Assembly (NCBI GenBank): GCA_965225735.1
Contig: CBDDBN010000028.1
Coordinates: forward strand, 248,001 to 312,000
DNA: 64,000 bases
Direction of reading: 5' to 3'
Source of the DNA: Denitrobaculum sp965225735
Lineage (GTDB): Bacteria > Pseudomonadota > Alphaproteobacteria > Kiloniellales > Kiloniellaceae
Below are positions 24,528 through 33,701 of the stretch, in pieces. Made by a program: the position numbers and the translations under genes. Position 1 is the first letter of the stretch, and each line of letters begins with the position of its first letter. The notes under the pieces are model-generated. The model was given only the letters and a program-made list of their open reading frames with translations. It was not told the origin of the DNA and searched no databases.

Positions 24528-25844
24528 ATGACTGTTGAGTCAAAGAACCCGGAAACCCTGGCCCTGCACGCGGGCTACCGCAGCGATCCGGACACCGGCG
24601 CCGTCGCAGTGCCGATCTATCAGACCACCTCTTATCAGTTTAAGGGCGCCGAACATGCGGCCAACCTCTTTGCACTGAAGGAACTGGGCAACATCTATAC
24701 CCGCATCATGAACCCGACCTGCGCGGTTCTGGAAGAGCGGGTCACGGCTCTGGAAGGCGGCGTTGCGGCGCTCGCCGTCAGCTCCGGCCAGGCGGCCTCC
24801 GCCCTGGCGCTGCAGAACATCGCCAAGGCCGGCGACAATGTGGTCAGTTCCACCGACCTATACGGCGGCACCTGGAACCTCTTCGCCAACACCCTGAGCA
24901 ACATGGGCATCGAGGTCCGCTTCGTGGACCCGGCCGATCCGGAGAACTTCCGGAAGGCGACCGACGATAAAACGCGCGCCTACTATGCCGAAACCCTGCC
25001 CAATCCCAAGCTGACGGTCTTCCCGATCCGCGAAGTCGCCGATATCGGCAACGAATTGGGCGTGCCCCTGATCGTGGACAACACCGCGGCCCCGATCATC
25101 TGCAAGCCGCTCGAGCACGGCGCCAGCATCGTGGTCTACTCCACCACCAAGTACATCGGCGGCCACGGCACCTCCATCGGGGGTCTGATCGTCGACGGCG
25201 GCACCTTCGACTGGGAAGGCAATGCCGCGCGCTTCCCACTGCTGAACGAGCCGGATCCCAGCTACCACGGCGCGGTCTGGACCGAAGCCGTCAAACCCCT
25301 GGGTCCCATCGCCTATATCATCAAGGCCCGGGTCACCCTGCTGCGCGACCTGGGATCGGCCATGAGCCCCTTCAACGCCTTCCAGTTCATCCAGGGCCTC
25401 GAGACGCTTCCCCTGCGTATGCGCGAGCACTGCGCCAATGCCGATAAGGTTGCCGCCTTCCTGAACGGCCACGACGCGGTGAGCAAAGTCATCCACCCGA
25501 GCCTCTTCGACGGCGAACAGAAGCGCCGTGCCGAGACCTATATGAGCGGCAAGAACGGCGCTCTGATGGGCTTCGAGCTGAAGGGCGGCAAGGAAGCCGG
25601 GCGCCAATTCATCGACTCGCTGAAGCTCTTCTACCACGTGGCCAATATCGGCGACGCACGGAGCCTGGCGATCCACCCAGCCACCACGACCCACTCGCAG
25701 CTCTCACCCGAGGAGCAGATTGCCAGCGGCGTCTCCGACGGCTACGTGCGCCTCTCCATCGGCATAGAGCACATCGACGACATCATTGCCGATCTGGATC
25801 AGGCCCTCGGGTCGATTGGCGAGTCCGCGGCAGCGGCTGAGTAG
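24528..25844 (+). CDS. metY: O-acetylhomoserine aminocarboxypropyltransferase (sulfhydrylase), 438 aa
   Basis: A PLP enzyme that makes homocysteine directly from O-acetyl- (or O-succinyl-) homoserine and sulfide. The Cys/Met-metabolism PLP signature is complete: HAGYRSDPDTGAVAVPIYQT, YTRIMNPT, SSGQAASALAL, and the PLP-lysine in VVYSTTKYIGGHGTS. The ~430-aa length and the insert after the lysine region are typical of MetY rather than MetZ/MetB (~390 aa). The leader carries a SAM-II riboswitch with terminator, matching feedback control by SAM. The ATG at 24528 follows GAGAGAGGAA. A long hairpin follows the stop. Confidence 0.95.
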   Translation: MTVESKNPETLALHAGYRSDPDTGAVAVPIYQTTSYQFKGAEHAANLFALKELGNIYTRIMNPTCAVLEERVTALEGGVAALAVSSGQAASALALQNIAKAGDNVVSSTDLYGGTWNLFANTLSNMGIEVRFVDPADPENFRKATDDKTRAYYAETLPNPKLTVFPIREVADIGNELGVPLIVDNTAAPIICKPLEHGASIVVYSTTKYIGGHGTSIGGLIVDGGTFDWEGNAARFPLLNEPDPSYHGAVWTEAVKPLGPIAYIIKARVTLLRDLGSAMSPFNAFQFIQGLETLPLRMREHCANADKVAAFLNGHDAVSKVIHPSLFDGEQKRRAETYMSGKNGALMGFELKGGKEAGRQFIDSLKLFYHVANIGDARSLAIHPATTTHSQLSPEEQIASGVSDGYVRLSIGIEHIDDIIADLDQALGSIGESAAAAE

Positions 25845-25860
25845 CGAGCCAGGCAGATAA

Positions 25861-25894
25861 CGAGGGAGGCACAGCCTCGGCAGTGCCTCCCTCG
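25861..25894 (+). terminator. 12-bp hairpin after metY
   Basis: CGAGGGAGGCAC (25861-25872) and GTGCCTCCCTCG (25883-25894) form a perfect 12-bp stem with a 10-nt loop, 16 bp after the metY stop. There is no U-run, but stem strength suggests a terminator or 3'-end stabiliser between metY and hemB. Confidence 0.6.
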
Positions 25895-25981
25895 AAGCTT
25901 GTTGCCAGGGAACGCGGGCCTTACAGTGAGGCAACTGCGATTGAGAACGGCGGCGTCCGCGCCGCCGCGAATGGAAAAGTC

Positions 25982-27019
25982 ATGGCCAGCCAAAGAAGCG
26001 AACTGAACCCCTATCTGCGCAAGCCCCACGTCCTGGGCGGCTATCCACAGATCCGCATGCGGCGCAACCGCACCGACGCCTGGAGCCGCAGCATGGTTGC
26101 CGAGAACCGGTTGGGTCCGCAGGACTTCATCTGGCCGCTCTTCGTTCAGGAACCCAACGGCACCAGCGGCATTTCCGCCATGCCCGGCGTCCTGCGCTAT
26201 GGCCTGGATACGGTCGTGGAGGCCGTCGCCAAGGCCGCCGAACTCAAGATCCCGGCGATCGCCGTCTTCCCTTACGTGGACGAGTCCCTCAAGACCCAGG
26301 ACTGCGCCGAGGCTTTCAATCCGGAGAATATCGTCTGCCGCGCCGTGCGCCTGATCAAGGAACAGGTGCCGGAGATCGGTATCCTCTGCGACGTCGCGCT
26401 GGACCCCTTTAATTCTCTAGGCCACGACGGCCTGGTTCAGGACGGATGCATTCTCAACGACGAGTCCGTCGAGGCCCTCTGCAAGCAGGCCCTGGTCCAG
26501 GCCGAGGCCGGCTGCGACATCTTGGGCCCTTCGGACATGATGGATGGCCGGATCGGCGCGATCCGGCGGGCGCTGGACGACGCCGGCTATCAGGACGCCA
26601 AGATCATGGCCTACTCCGCCAAGTACGCCAGCGCCTTCTACGGTCCCTTCCGCGAAGCCGTCGGCGCCGACGGTGCCCTGACTGGCGACAAGAAGACCTA
26701 CCAGCTCGATTTCGCCAATTCCGACGAAGCCCTGCGCGAGGTCGAACTGGATCTGGCCGAGGGTGCGGATATGGTGATGGTGAAACCCGGCCTGCCTTAC
26801 CTGGACGTCATCCACCGGGTCAAGAGCCGCTTCGGCGTCCCAACCATGGCCTATCAGGTCAGCGGCGAGTACGCCATGATGAAAGCCGCCGCCGCCAACG
26901 GCTGGCTGGATAACGACAAGGTGGTCTACGAAAGCCTCATGGCCTTCAAACGCGCCGGCGCCGACGCAGTGCTGACCTACTCGGCCATCGAGATGTCGGA
27001 GAAGCTGCGGGCCGGGTGA
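25982..27019 (+). CDS. hemB: Delta-aminolevulinic acid dehydratase (porphobilinogen synthase), 345 aa
   Basis: HemB joins two 5-aminolevulinates to porphobilinogen in heme synthesis. Both Schiff-base lysines are present (MAYSAKYASAFYGPF and MVKPGLPYLDVI), as are RMRRNRTDAWSR at the N-terminus and the C-terminal SGEYAMMKAAAANGW. The metal site is of the non-zinc type: DVALDPFNSLGHDG has aspartates where zinc enzymes have cysteines. The ATG at 25982 is preferred; the frame is open back to 25883 but that part overlaps the metY hairpin. Gap to the LysR gene is 27 bp. Confidence 0.95.
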   Translation: MASQRSELNPYLRKPHVLGGYPQIRMRRNRTDAWSRSMVAENRLGPQDFIWPLFVQEPNGTSGISAMPGVLRYGLDTVVEAVAKAAELKIPAIAVFPYVDESLKTQDCAEAFNPENIVCRAVRLIKEQVPEIGILCDVALDPFNSLGHDGLVQDGCILNDESVEALCKQALVQAEAGCDILGPSDMMDGRIGAIRRALDDAGYQDAKIMAYSAKYASAFYGPFREAVGADGALTGDKKTYQLDFANSDEALREVELDLAEGADMVMVKPGLPYLDVIHRVKSRFGVPTMAYQVSGEYAMMKAAAANGWLDNDKVVYESLMAFKRAGADAVLTYSAIEMSEKLRAG

Positions 27020-27046
27020 CGCACCCAAGCGCGCCGTTCGGAAACC

Positions 27047-27955
27047 ATGGCCTTCACCATCCGCCAGCTTCAGTACTTTGTCGCCGTGGCGGAATCGGGG
27101 ACCGTAACGGGCGCATCCCAGGCGCTTTCCATTTCGCAGTCTTCCATCACCGAGGCGATCAAGGAACTCGAGGCCGATCTCGGTGTACCGCTGTTCGAAC
27201 GCCACTCCCGCGGCCTCAACATCACCCATAAGGGTCATCAGTTCCTGCGTCACGCCACCACGATCCTCAGCGGCGTTTCGGATGCCCGGCGGGCCTTTCA
27301 AGACCAGCAGCCGGATGAAAGCGGCACTCTGCACCTCGGCGTAACCTCACTGGTCGCCGGCTATGTCCTCTCCGACATCCTCTCACGTTACCGCCGCGCC
27401 TATCCCGCTATTGACGTCACCGCGATCGAGGACGATGGCAGCTATCTCGAGCATCTGTTGATCAACGGGGAGCTCGACGCGGCCGTGATGGTCATCTCCA
27501 ATCTGCGCAGCCGCGATGCCTTGCAAGCGGAAATCCTGGAAGTCTCCCCCTACAAACTCTGGCTGCCCATGGGGCATTCCCTCACCACGGCCGAGCGAGT
27601 CGATCCGGCGGATCTCTCCAACGAACCCCTCATCCTCCTGACCATCGACGAGATCGAGGAGGCCACCGGCAATCTGCTCGGTGCGCTGGGTGCAAGGCCT
27701 GAGATCGCCTTTCGGACACGCTCCGTGGAAGCCGTGCGCAGCCTGGTCGCCACCGGCGCCGGCGTCGCGCTGCTGCCGCACCTGGTCTATCGGCCCTGGT
27801 CCCTGGAAGGCGACCGCATCGAAAGCCGCGACGTTTCCGCTGCCCTTCCCGTCGTGCAGGTGGGCGTTGTCTGGAGGCGCGGTTCGTCGCTCTCCGCCGC
27901 CGCGCGCAACTTTATCGCGGTCGCCCAGTCGCAAAATCTGATGCGCCAGAAGTGA
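27047..27955 (+). CDS. LysR family regulator (302 aa), probable regulator of the polyamine operon
   Basis: A LysR-type transcription factor: N-terminal winged HTH (FTIRQLQYFVAVAESGTVTGASQALSIS with recognition helix QSSITEAIKELE), then a two-lobe effector-binding domain from about residue 92 (GTLHLGVTSLVAGYVLS). It starts 27 bp after hemB on the same strand and ends 134 bp before the ABC importer operon. A perfect inverted repeat lies in that gap. Position suggests it regulates the importer and dehydrogenase, taking the place that a MocR-type gene (ydcR) holds in E. coli; the effector is unknown. Confidence 0.9.
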   Translation: MAFTIRQLQYFVAVAESGTVTGASQALSISQSSITEAIKELEADLGVPLFERHSRGLNITHKGHQFLRHATTILSGVSDARRAFQDQQPDESGTLHLGVTSLVAGYVLSDILSRYRRAYPAIDVTAIEDDGSYLEHLLINGELDAAVMVISNLRSRDALQAEILEVSPYKLWLPMGHSLTTAERVDPADLSNEPLILLTIDEIEEATGNLLGALGARPEIAFRTRSVEAVRSLVATGAGVALLPHLVYRPWSLEGDRIESRDVSAALPVVQVGVVWRRGSSLSAAARNFIAVAQSQNLMRQK

Positions 27956-27975
27956 TTGGGATAATGGATTTCCTG

Positions 27976-28000
27976 ATGATATCGATTTTTCCGATATCAT
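27976..28000. promoter_or_regulatory. Inverted repeat ATGATATCG-N7-CGATATCAT before the importer operon
   Basis: A perfect 9-7-9 inverted repeat, AT-rich, 20 bp after the LysR stop and 90 bp before the substrate-binding-protein start. Its arms and spacing suit a dimeric regulator site. No U-run follows, so a terminator is less likely. Confidence 0.5.
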
Positions 28001-28089
28001 AATTCTGGTAATTGAAATTGCGAATACGCGCCCTCCCGGTCATTGTTTTACCCAAGAAAACGGGGAACCTGAACAAGGGAGACTTTCGG

Positions 28090-29253
28090 ATGACTAGGAT
28101 CGTGACAGGTCTTGGCACGGCGCTGCTCGCGTCTGCCATGTTTGTACAGACTGCGCCGGCTGAGAAACTCAGCAGCCTCGGCGCGGGGGAAGGCCAGGTC
28201 AACATCGTCGCCTGGCCAGGCTATATCGAACGCGGCGAAACCGACCCGAAATTCGACTGGGTCACCGGTTTCGAAAAGGCCACCGGCTGTAAGGTTCAGA
28301 TCAAGACGGCAAACACTTCGGACGAGATGGTCGCACTGATGAACGAAGGCGGCTTCGATCTCGTGACGGCGTCGGGCGACGCCTCCCTGCGGCTGATCGC
28401 CGGCAAGCGGGTGCAGGCGGTCAACACCGATCTGATCCCGAGCTGGGGCACGGTCGACGACCGGCTGAAGTCCGCGCCCTGGCATACGGTGAACGGCGAA
28501 CACTACGGCGTCCCCTACATGTGGGGCCCGAACGTCCTGATGTACAATACCGAGGTCTTCAAGGAACCGCCGACCAGCTGGAACGTGGTCTTTGAAGAGA
28601 TGACACTGCCCGACGGCAAGTCCAACAAAGGCCGGGTTCAGGCTTATGACGGCCCGATCCATGTCGCCGACGCGGCCAATTACCTCATGCAGCACAAGCC
28701 GGAACTGGGCATCGAAAGCCCCTACGAGCTGAACGCCGAACAGTACGCCGCCGCCCTGGACCTGCTCCGCGGTCAACGCAAACTGGTTTCGCGCTACTGG
28801 CACGATGCCTTTATCCAGATGGACGACTTCACCAACGAAGGCGTGGTCGCCTCCGGCTCCTGGCCTTTCCAGGTCAACATCCTGCAGTCCAAAGGCGCGC
28901 CTGTCGCTTCGGTTATTCCTGAAGAAGGCGCAACAGGCTGGGCGGATACGACCATGATGCACGCCGATGCCGAGAACCCGAACTGCGCCTACATGTGGAT
29001 GGAACACACGCTGTCTTCCAACCTCATGAGCGATCTCTCGGTCTGGTTCGGTGCCAATCCCGGCGTTCCGGCGGCCTGCACCGACGGGCGCGGCATGCAG
29101 ACTGCGGAAGGCTGCACCAAGAACGGCATGGACGACTTCGAAAAGATCAAGTTCTGGACCACGCCAGTTTCAAAGTGCGCGACGCAGAACAACGAGTGCG
29201 TCCCCTACTACCGTTGGGTCAGCGACTACATCGGGGTGATCGGCGGCCGCTGA
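28090..29253 (+). CDS. Polyamine-type ABC transporter substrate-binding protein, YdcS-like (387 aa)
   Basis: A periplasmic solute-binding protein of the spermidine/putrescine group. Signal peptide in residues 1-24 (VTGLGTALLASAMFVQTAPA). Family segments: VNIVAWPGYIERG, GFDLVTASGDASLRLI, YGVPYMWGPNVLMYN. Four cysteines near the end (ACTDGRGMQTAEGC, KCATQNNEC) probably form periplasmic disulfides. The ATG at 28090 follows AAGGGAG. The following four genes match the order ydcT-U-V-W of E. coli, so putrescine or a related compound is the likely cargo. A stem-loop follows the stop and may protect this part of the mRNA. Confidence 0.9.
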   Translation: MTRIVTGLGTALLASAMFVQTAPAEKLSSLGAGEGQVNIVAWPGYIERGETDPKFDWVTGFEKATGCKVQIKTANTSDEMVALMNEGGFDLVTASGDASLRLIAGKRVQAVNTDLIPSWGTVDDRLKSAPWHTVNGEHYGVPYMWGPNVLMYNTEVFKEPPTSWNVVFEEMTLPDGKSNKGRVQAYDGPIHVADAANYLMQHKPELGIESPYELNAEQYAAALDLLRGQRKLVSRYWHDAFIQMDDFTNEGVVASGSWPFQVNILQSKGAPVASVIPEEGATGWADTTMMHADAENPNCAYMWMEHTLSSNLMSDLSVWFGANPGVPAACTDGRGMQTAEGCTKNGMDDFEKIKFWTTPVSKCATQNNECVPYYRWVSDYIGVIGGR

Positions 29254-29292
29254 GGGCGCCGTAACCGACCCACCTGTATTGGACTGTCAGGC

Positions 29293-29312
29293 CCGCCGGG
29301 TTAGTCCGGCGG
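29293..29312 (+). other. Intercistronic stem-loop between binding-protein and ATPase genes
   Basis: CCGCCGG (29293-29299) and CCGGCGG (29306-29312) form a perfect 7-bp stem with a 6-nt loop, in the 81-bp gap of the operon. Such structures commonly keep binding-protein mRNA more abundant than that of the membrane genes. Confidence 0.55.
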
Positions 29313-29334
29313 TGCCTTCCGGCTGGATTTTCCA

Positions 29335-30327
29335 ATGACCATTGCGGTTCGTTTCGACAAGGTATCCCGGCACTTCGGCAGCGTAAAAGCCGTCGATGCC
29401 GTGGATCTCGCCATCGGCGAGGGCGAATTCTTCGCCATGCTGGGTCCCTCTGGCTCGGGCAAGACCACCTGCCTACGCCTGATCGCCGGCTTCGAGCAGC
29501 CGACATCCGGCGAGATCGAGATCTTCGGCAGCGCCGCAGGCGGCGTACCGCCCTACCGCCGCAATGTGAACACCGTCTTTCAGGACTACGCCCTCTTTCC
29601 GCACCTGAGCGTGGTCGACAACGTCGCCTATGGACTGATGATCAAAGGCGTCGGCAAGCAACAACGCCACGCCGAAGCAAAGACTGCCCTGGAGATGGTC
29701 CGGCTCACAGGCCTCGGCGACCGCAAGCCGAGCCAGCTCTCCGGCGGACAGCGTCAACGGGTCGCTCTCGCCCGCGCCTTGGTCAACAAGCCGAAGGTCC
29801 TGCTGCTCGATGAACCGCTGGGGGCGCTGGATTTGAAACTGCGCGAGGAGATGCAGGAGGAACTGAAGCTCCTGCAGCGTTCGCTCGGCATCACCTTCGT
29901 GTTTGTGACTCATGACCAGGGCGAAGCCCTTTCAATGGCGGATCGGGTCGCCGTATTCGACGAAGGCCGGATCCGCCAGATCGGCACGCCGCAGGATATC
30001 TATCAGCGGCCTAACTCGGTCTTCGTGGCGAACTTCGTCGGCTCCTCCAACATTCTGCCAAGCGAGCTGGTGGAGAGCCTTACCGGCAGGCGCGCGGCGG
30101 CCAGTCTACGGCCCGAGGCGATCAGGCTGGTCAGCGATGGTGGACAGCCCGCCGAAGTGATCGCCGCCAGCTTTGTCGGCGCCGCGACGAAACTTGCGCT
30201 GCAAATGGGCGAACTGCGCCTTCATGCGTTGATCGATCATCGGTCTCAATCCTGTGAGGTGGGAACAGAAGTTCAGATCGCCTGGGATCCGTCTGACTTA
30301 CACATTATGGACGGCGGAGATGACTGA
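29335..30327 (+). CDS. Polyamine-type ABC transporter ATP-binding protein, YdcT-like (330 aa)
   Basis: The ATPase of the importer. Walker A GPSGSGKT, Q-loop VFQDYALFPHLSV, signature LSGGQRQRVALARAL, Walker B VLLLDEPLGALD and switch His in FVTHDQGEALSMADR are complete. A C-terminal TOBE domain (about residues 235-330) is typical of the PotA/FbpC group. Its stop overlaps the first permease gene by 8 bp. Confidence 0.95.
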   Translation: MTIAVRFDKVSRHFGSVKAVDAVDLAIGEGEFFAMLGPSGSGKTTCLRLIAGFEQPTSGEIEIFGSAAGGVPPYRRNVNTVFQDYALFPHLSVVDNVAYGLMIKGVGKQQRHAEAKTALEMVRLTGLGDRKPSQLSGGQRQRVALARALVNKPKVLLLDEPLGALDLKLREEMQEELKLLQRSLGITFVFVTHDQGEALSMADRVAVFDEGRIRQIGTPQDIYQRPNSVFVANFVGSSNILPSELVESLTGRRAAASLRPEAIRLVSDGGQPAEVIAASFVGAATKLALQMGELRLHALIDHRSQSCEVGTEVQIAWDPSDLHIMDGGDD

Positions 30328-31267
30328 CGCCGCGATTACATCGGCACCGCGGCGGGACGGTCTCCTTGCGAGCCTCTCTGATGCCCTTTGGCGTCGCCCA
30401 ACCCTCTTCCTCATTCTACTGCTCGCGCCCCCTGCCCTCTGGCTCGGGATCATCTACCTCGGCTCGCTCTTCGCGTTGCTCGCGCAGAGCTTTTTCTCCA
30501 TCGATGAGTTCTCCGGTCTGATCAATTACGAGTTCACGCTTAAGACCTACCGCGAGCTCTTCATTCCGGCCAACCTCGACATCATCGTGCGCACAACCCT
30601 CATGGCCGCGAGTGTCACGGTGGCCGCGGCAGTGGTTGCCTTCCCCATCGCCTACTATGCGGCCCGCTACGCCCGGGGCAAATGGAAGGCCCTGTTTTAT
30701 CTCGGCGTGATGCTCCCGCTCTGGTCAAGCTATCTGGTGAAGGTCTACGCCTGGAAACTGATCCTCGCGAAAGAGGGCATTCTCAACTGGATCTTCGAGG
30801 TTCTGCACCTGACCTGGGCACTGGAAGCCTACCTCTCGATCCCGCTCATCGGCGGCAACTCCCTTTCGGTCAGCTACAGCGGCACCTTCCTGGTCTTCCT
30901 CTATGTCTGGCTGCCCTTCATGGTCTTGCCCATGCAAGCCGCCTTGGAGCGGGTTCCATCGAGCTATCTCGAGGCCTCGGCGGATCTGGGTGCCCGGCCC
31001 TTCCAAACCTTCCGCCTGGTCCTGCTGCCCTTGGCGCTGCCGGGCGTGATCGCGGGGTCGATCTTCACCTTCTCCCTCACCCTGGGCGACTACATCATCC
31101 CGCAGATCGTCGGCTCTTCGCGCCTCTTCATCGGCCAGGCCGTCTACACACATCAGGGTACCGCCGGGAACATTCCCCTGGCCGCCGCCTTCACCGTCGT
31201 GCCGGTCGTGATCATGGGCTTCTATCTCTGGATGGCGAAACGTCAGGGGGCTTTCGATGCGCTCTGA
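30320..31267 (+). CDS. Polyamine-type ABC permease, YdcU/PotB-like (315 aa)
   Basis: First membrane subunit of the importer with about six helices. The EAA-type loop that contacts the ATPase reads YLEASADLGARPFQTFRLVLLPLALPGVIAG. The ATG at 30320 overlaps the end of the ATPase gene (ATGACTGA); the frame is open further upstream, but that would lengthen the overlap without adding family-like residues. A hydrophilic N-terminus of ~35 residues precedes the first helix. Confidence 0.93.
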   Translation: MTDAAITSAPRRDGLLASLSDALWRRPTLFLILLLAPPALWLGIIYLGSLFALLAQSFFSIDEFSGLINYEFTLKTYRELFIPANLDIIVRTTLMAASVTVAAAVVAFPIAYYAARYARGKWKALFYLGVMLPLWSSYLVKVYAWKLILAKEGILNWIFEVLHLTWALEAYLSIPLIGGNSLSVSYSGTFLVFLYVWLPFMVLPMQAALERVPSSYLEASADLGARPFQTFRLVLLPLALPGVIAGSIFTFSLTLGDYIIPQIVGSSRLFIGQAVYTHQGTAGNIPLAAAFTVVPVVIMGFYLWMAKRQGAFDAL

Positions 31268-32072
31268 CAAGAGATCCGGCGCCCCGACCGCCCTGAAGGT
31301 CGCCGCGGCGGCAGGGCTGGCTTTCATGCACCTGCCGATCCTGCTGATCCTGGTCTACGCCTTCACCACCGAGGACAAGACCTATCAATGGCCGCCGCCC
31401 GGGCTAACCCTGAAGTGGTTCGCGGTCACCTGGAACCGCCCCGATGTCTGGGAGGCCCTGCAGCTCTCGGTCAAGGTCGCAAGCATATCCACCGTCATCG
31501 CACTGGTGCTGGGCACGCTCTGCGCGGCAGCGGTCGTGCGCACGAAGTTCTTCGGCCGCGAAGCCATCTCCCTGATGGTGATCCTGCCCATCGCGCTGCC
31601 AGGCATCATCACCGGCATCTCGCTGCGCTCGGCCTTCAACATCGCGGATATCCCCTTCTCCTTCTGGACCATCGTGCTGGGTCACGCGACTTTCTGTGTG
31701 GTCGTGGTCTACAACAACGCCGTGGCGCGCTTCCGCCGGACCTCGGGTTCGCTGATCGAAGCCTCCATGGACCTGGGCGCGAACGGCTTTCAGACCTTCC
31801 GCTACGTCGTCCTGCCGAACATCGGAACGGCATTGCTGGCCGGCGGTATGCTGGCCTTCGCGCTCTCCTTCGACGAGGTCATCGTCACCACCTTCACCGC
31901 CGGGCAGCAGGCCACCTTACCGATCTGGATGCTCGAGGAGCTCGTCCGTCCACGTCAACGCCCCGTCACCAATGTGGTCGCCATCGTCGTGGTCGCGGTG
32001 ACCTTCCTGCCCATTCTCGCAGCCTACTATCTCACCCGTGACGGCGACCAGGTCGCCGGACACGGCAAGTAA
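31257..32072 (+). CDS. Polyamine-type ABC permease, YdcV/PotC-like (271 aa)
   Basis: Second membrane subunit, about six helices, with the EAA loop LIEASMDLGANGFQTFRYVVLPNIGTALLAG. The ATG at 31257 overlaps the previous gene by 11 bp, showing translational coupling. The segment AFALSFDEVIVTTFTAG is the usual PotC-type helix near the C-terminus. It ends 21 bp before the aldehyde dehydrogenase gene. Confidence 0.93.
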   Translation: MRSDKRSGAPTALKVAAAAGLAFMHLPILLILVYAFTTEDKTYQWPPPGLTLKWFAVTWNRPDVWEALQLSVKVASISTVIALVLGTLCAAAVVRTKFFGREAISLMVILPIALPGIITGISLRSAFNIADIPFSFWTIVLGHATFCVVVVYNNAVARFRRTSGSLIEASMDLGANGFQTFRYVVLPNIGTALLAGGMLAFALSFDEVIVTTFTAGQQATLPIWMLEELVRPRQRPVTNVVAIVVVAVTFLPILAAYYLTRDGDQVAGHGK

Positions 32073-32093
32073 TCACAAGAGGAGGTACGTCTC

Positions 32094-33518
32094 ATGGATA
32101 CCCAAATGCTGATCGGCTCGGACTTCGAAAACGGCTCCGAAAAGGAAGAGATCGTCCTCAATCCGAAAACCGGACAGAGCATCGTCGACCTTCCCGAAGC
32201 CTCGGACGATCAAATCGACCGTGCGGTGAATGCGGCGGAGCTCGCCTTCGCCAGGTGGTCGCGTACGACGCCTGCCGAACGCGCCGGCTATCTCCTCAAA
32301 ATCGCCGACCGCATCGAAGCGGAAGCGGAAGAATTTGCGGCGCTGGAAGCTCTGAACTGTGGCAAGCCGATTAATGCGGTCAGGGAAGACGAGATCCCGG
32401 CCATCGTCGACTGCTACCGTTTCTTTGCCGGCGCGGTTCGCTGCGTTCCGGGCAGCGCGGCCGGCGAGTACATGGAGGGGCATACCTCCATGGTCCGAAG
32501 AGATCCCATCGGTATCGTAGGTTCAATCGCCCCATGGAACTACCCGCTGATGATGATGGCCTGGAAACTGGCGCCAGCCATTGGCGGAGGCAACACAGTG
32601 GTCTTCAAACCCTCGGAGCAGACTCCACTGACGGCCCTCAAGATGGCCAGGATCCTGGCGGATGTTCTGCCCGCCGGTGTGGTGAACATTGTGCTTGGCC
32701 GCGGTCAAAGCGTCGGCAACGCCCTGATCAATCATCCCAAGGTCAATATGGTCTCCATCACCGGCGACATCGCGACCGGCAAAAAGGTTCTGGAAGCCGC
32801 CGCCAAGTCGGTGAAGCGCACGCATCTGGAGCTCGGCGGCAAAGCCCCGGTGATCGTGTTCGATGACGCAGAGCTCGATACGGTGGTCGAGGGCCTTCAG
32901 GCCTTCGGATATTACAACGCGGGCCAGGACTGCACGGCCGCCTGTCGCATCTATGCCGGCCCGAAGGTGTACGAAAAACTGGTCGCCGACCTCACTTCGG
33001 CGGTCTCCAGCATTAAGTACGGCCTCGAAGACGATACGCAGAACGAAATCGGGCCCCTGATCTCGAAACGCCAGCGCGATCGGGTTTCAAGCTTCGTCGA
33101 GAGGGCATCGGAACAGAAGCACATGGAAATCACGACCGGAGGGGCCATGCACAACGGCGATGGTTTCTTCTACAAGCCGACCGTCATTGCCGGCGCGACG
33201 CAACAGGACGAAATCGTCCGCCGCGAGGTTTTCGGGCCAGTGGTCTCCGTCACACCTTTCAGTGACGTGGACGAAGCGGTGCGATGGGCGAACGACAGCG
33301 ATTACGGCCTGGCTTCCTCTATCTGGACCACAGACATTTCCCGCGCTATGGCCACCGCCGCCCAGCTGCAATATGGCTGCACCTGGATCAACACCCACTT
33401 CATGCTGGTCAATGAAATGCCGCACGGCGGGCTGAAGCAATCCGGCTATGGCAAGGACATGTCGGTCTACGCGTTGGAGGACTACACGGCTGTCCGTCAC
33501 GTCATGATCGCGCATTGA
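32094..33518 (+). CDS. Gamma-aminobutyraldehyde dehydrogenase, PatD/YdcW-like (474 aa)
   Basis: An NAD-dependent aldehyde dehydrogenase expected to oxidise 4-aminobutyraldehyde (from putrescine) to GABA. Catalytic parts are complete: PWNYPLMMMAWKLAPAIGGG, the general-base Glu in LELGGKAPVIVF and the nucleophile Cys in NAGQDCTAACRIY, whose neighbourhood matches E. coli PatD. Length is the same as PatD (474 aa). It begins with GAGGAGG 10 bases before the ATG and is the last gene of the importer operon. Betaine-aldehyde dehydrogenase is the main alternative, but the operon context favours the polyamine role. Confidence 0.88.
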   Translation: MDTQMLIGSDFENGSEKEEIVLNPKTGQSIVDLPEASDDQIDRAVNAAELAFARWSRTTPAERAGYLLKIADRIEAEAEEFAALEALNCGKPINAVREDEIPAIVDCYRFFAGAVRCVPGSAAGEYMEGHTSMVRRDPIGIVGSIAPWNYPLMMMAWKLAPAIGGGNTVVFKPSEQTPLTALKMARILADVLPAGVVNIVLGRGQSVGNALINHPKVNMVSITGDIATGKKVLEAAAKSVKRTHLELGGKAPVIVFDDAELDTVVEGLQAFGYYNAGQDCTAACRIYAGPKVYEKLVADLTSAVSSIKYGLEDDTQNEIGPLISKRQRDRVSSFVERASEQKHMEITTGGAMHNGDGFFYKPTVIAGATQQDEIVRREVFGPVVSVTPFSDVDEAVRWANDSDYGLASSIWTTDISRAMATAAQLQYGCTWINTHFMLVNEMPHGGLKQSGYGKDMSVYALEDYTAVRHVMIAH

Positions 33519-33701
33519 TCCAGCGCTGCACGACGGAATAAGCGTCAGAGAGCGGCCTCCTTTAGAGCGTCTTTTGGAGGAGGTCGCTCGAAGCAACGTC
33601 GACGCCCGACACATGGAGGGCGTTCCGGACCTAGAGCAAGCTTGTGCCCGGACTGGAAAGCGGCAGTATTCAAGCCGCAAGATGCAAACCGGGATTAAAG
33701 C

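Noticed and set aside
25982..27019. HemB metal motif DPFNSLGHDG with Leu where many homologues have His
   Set aside because: Probably ordinary variation among the non-zinc alphaproteobacterial enzymes; not enough to call unusual without an alignment.
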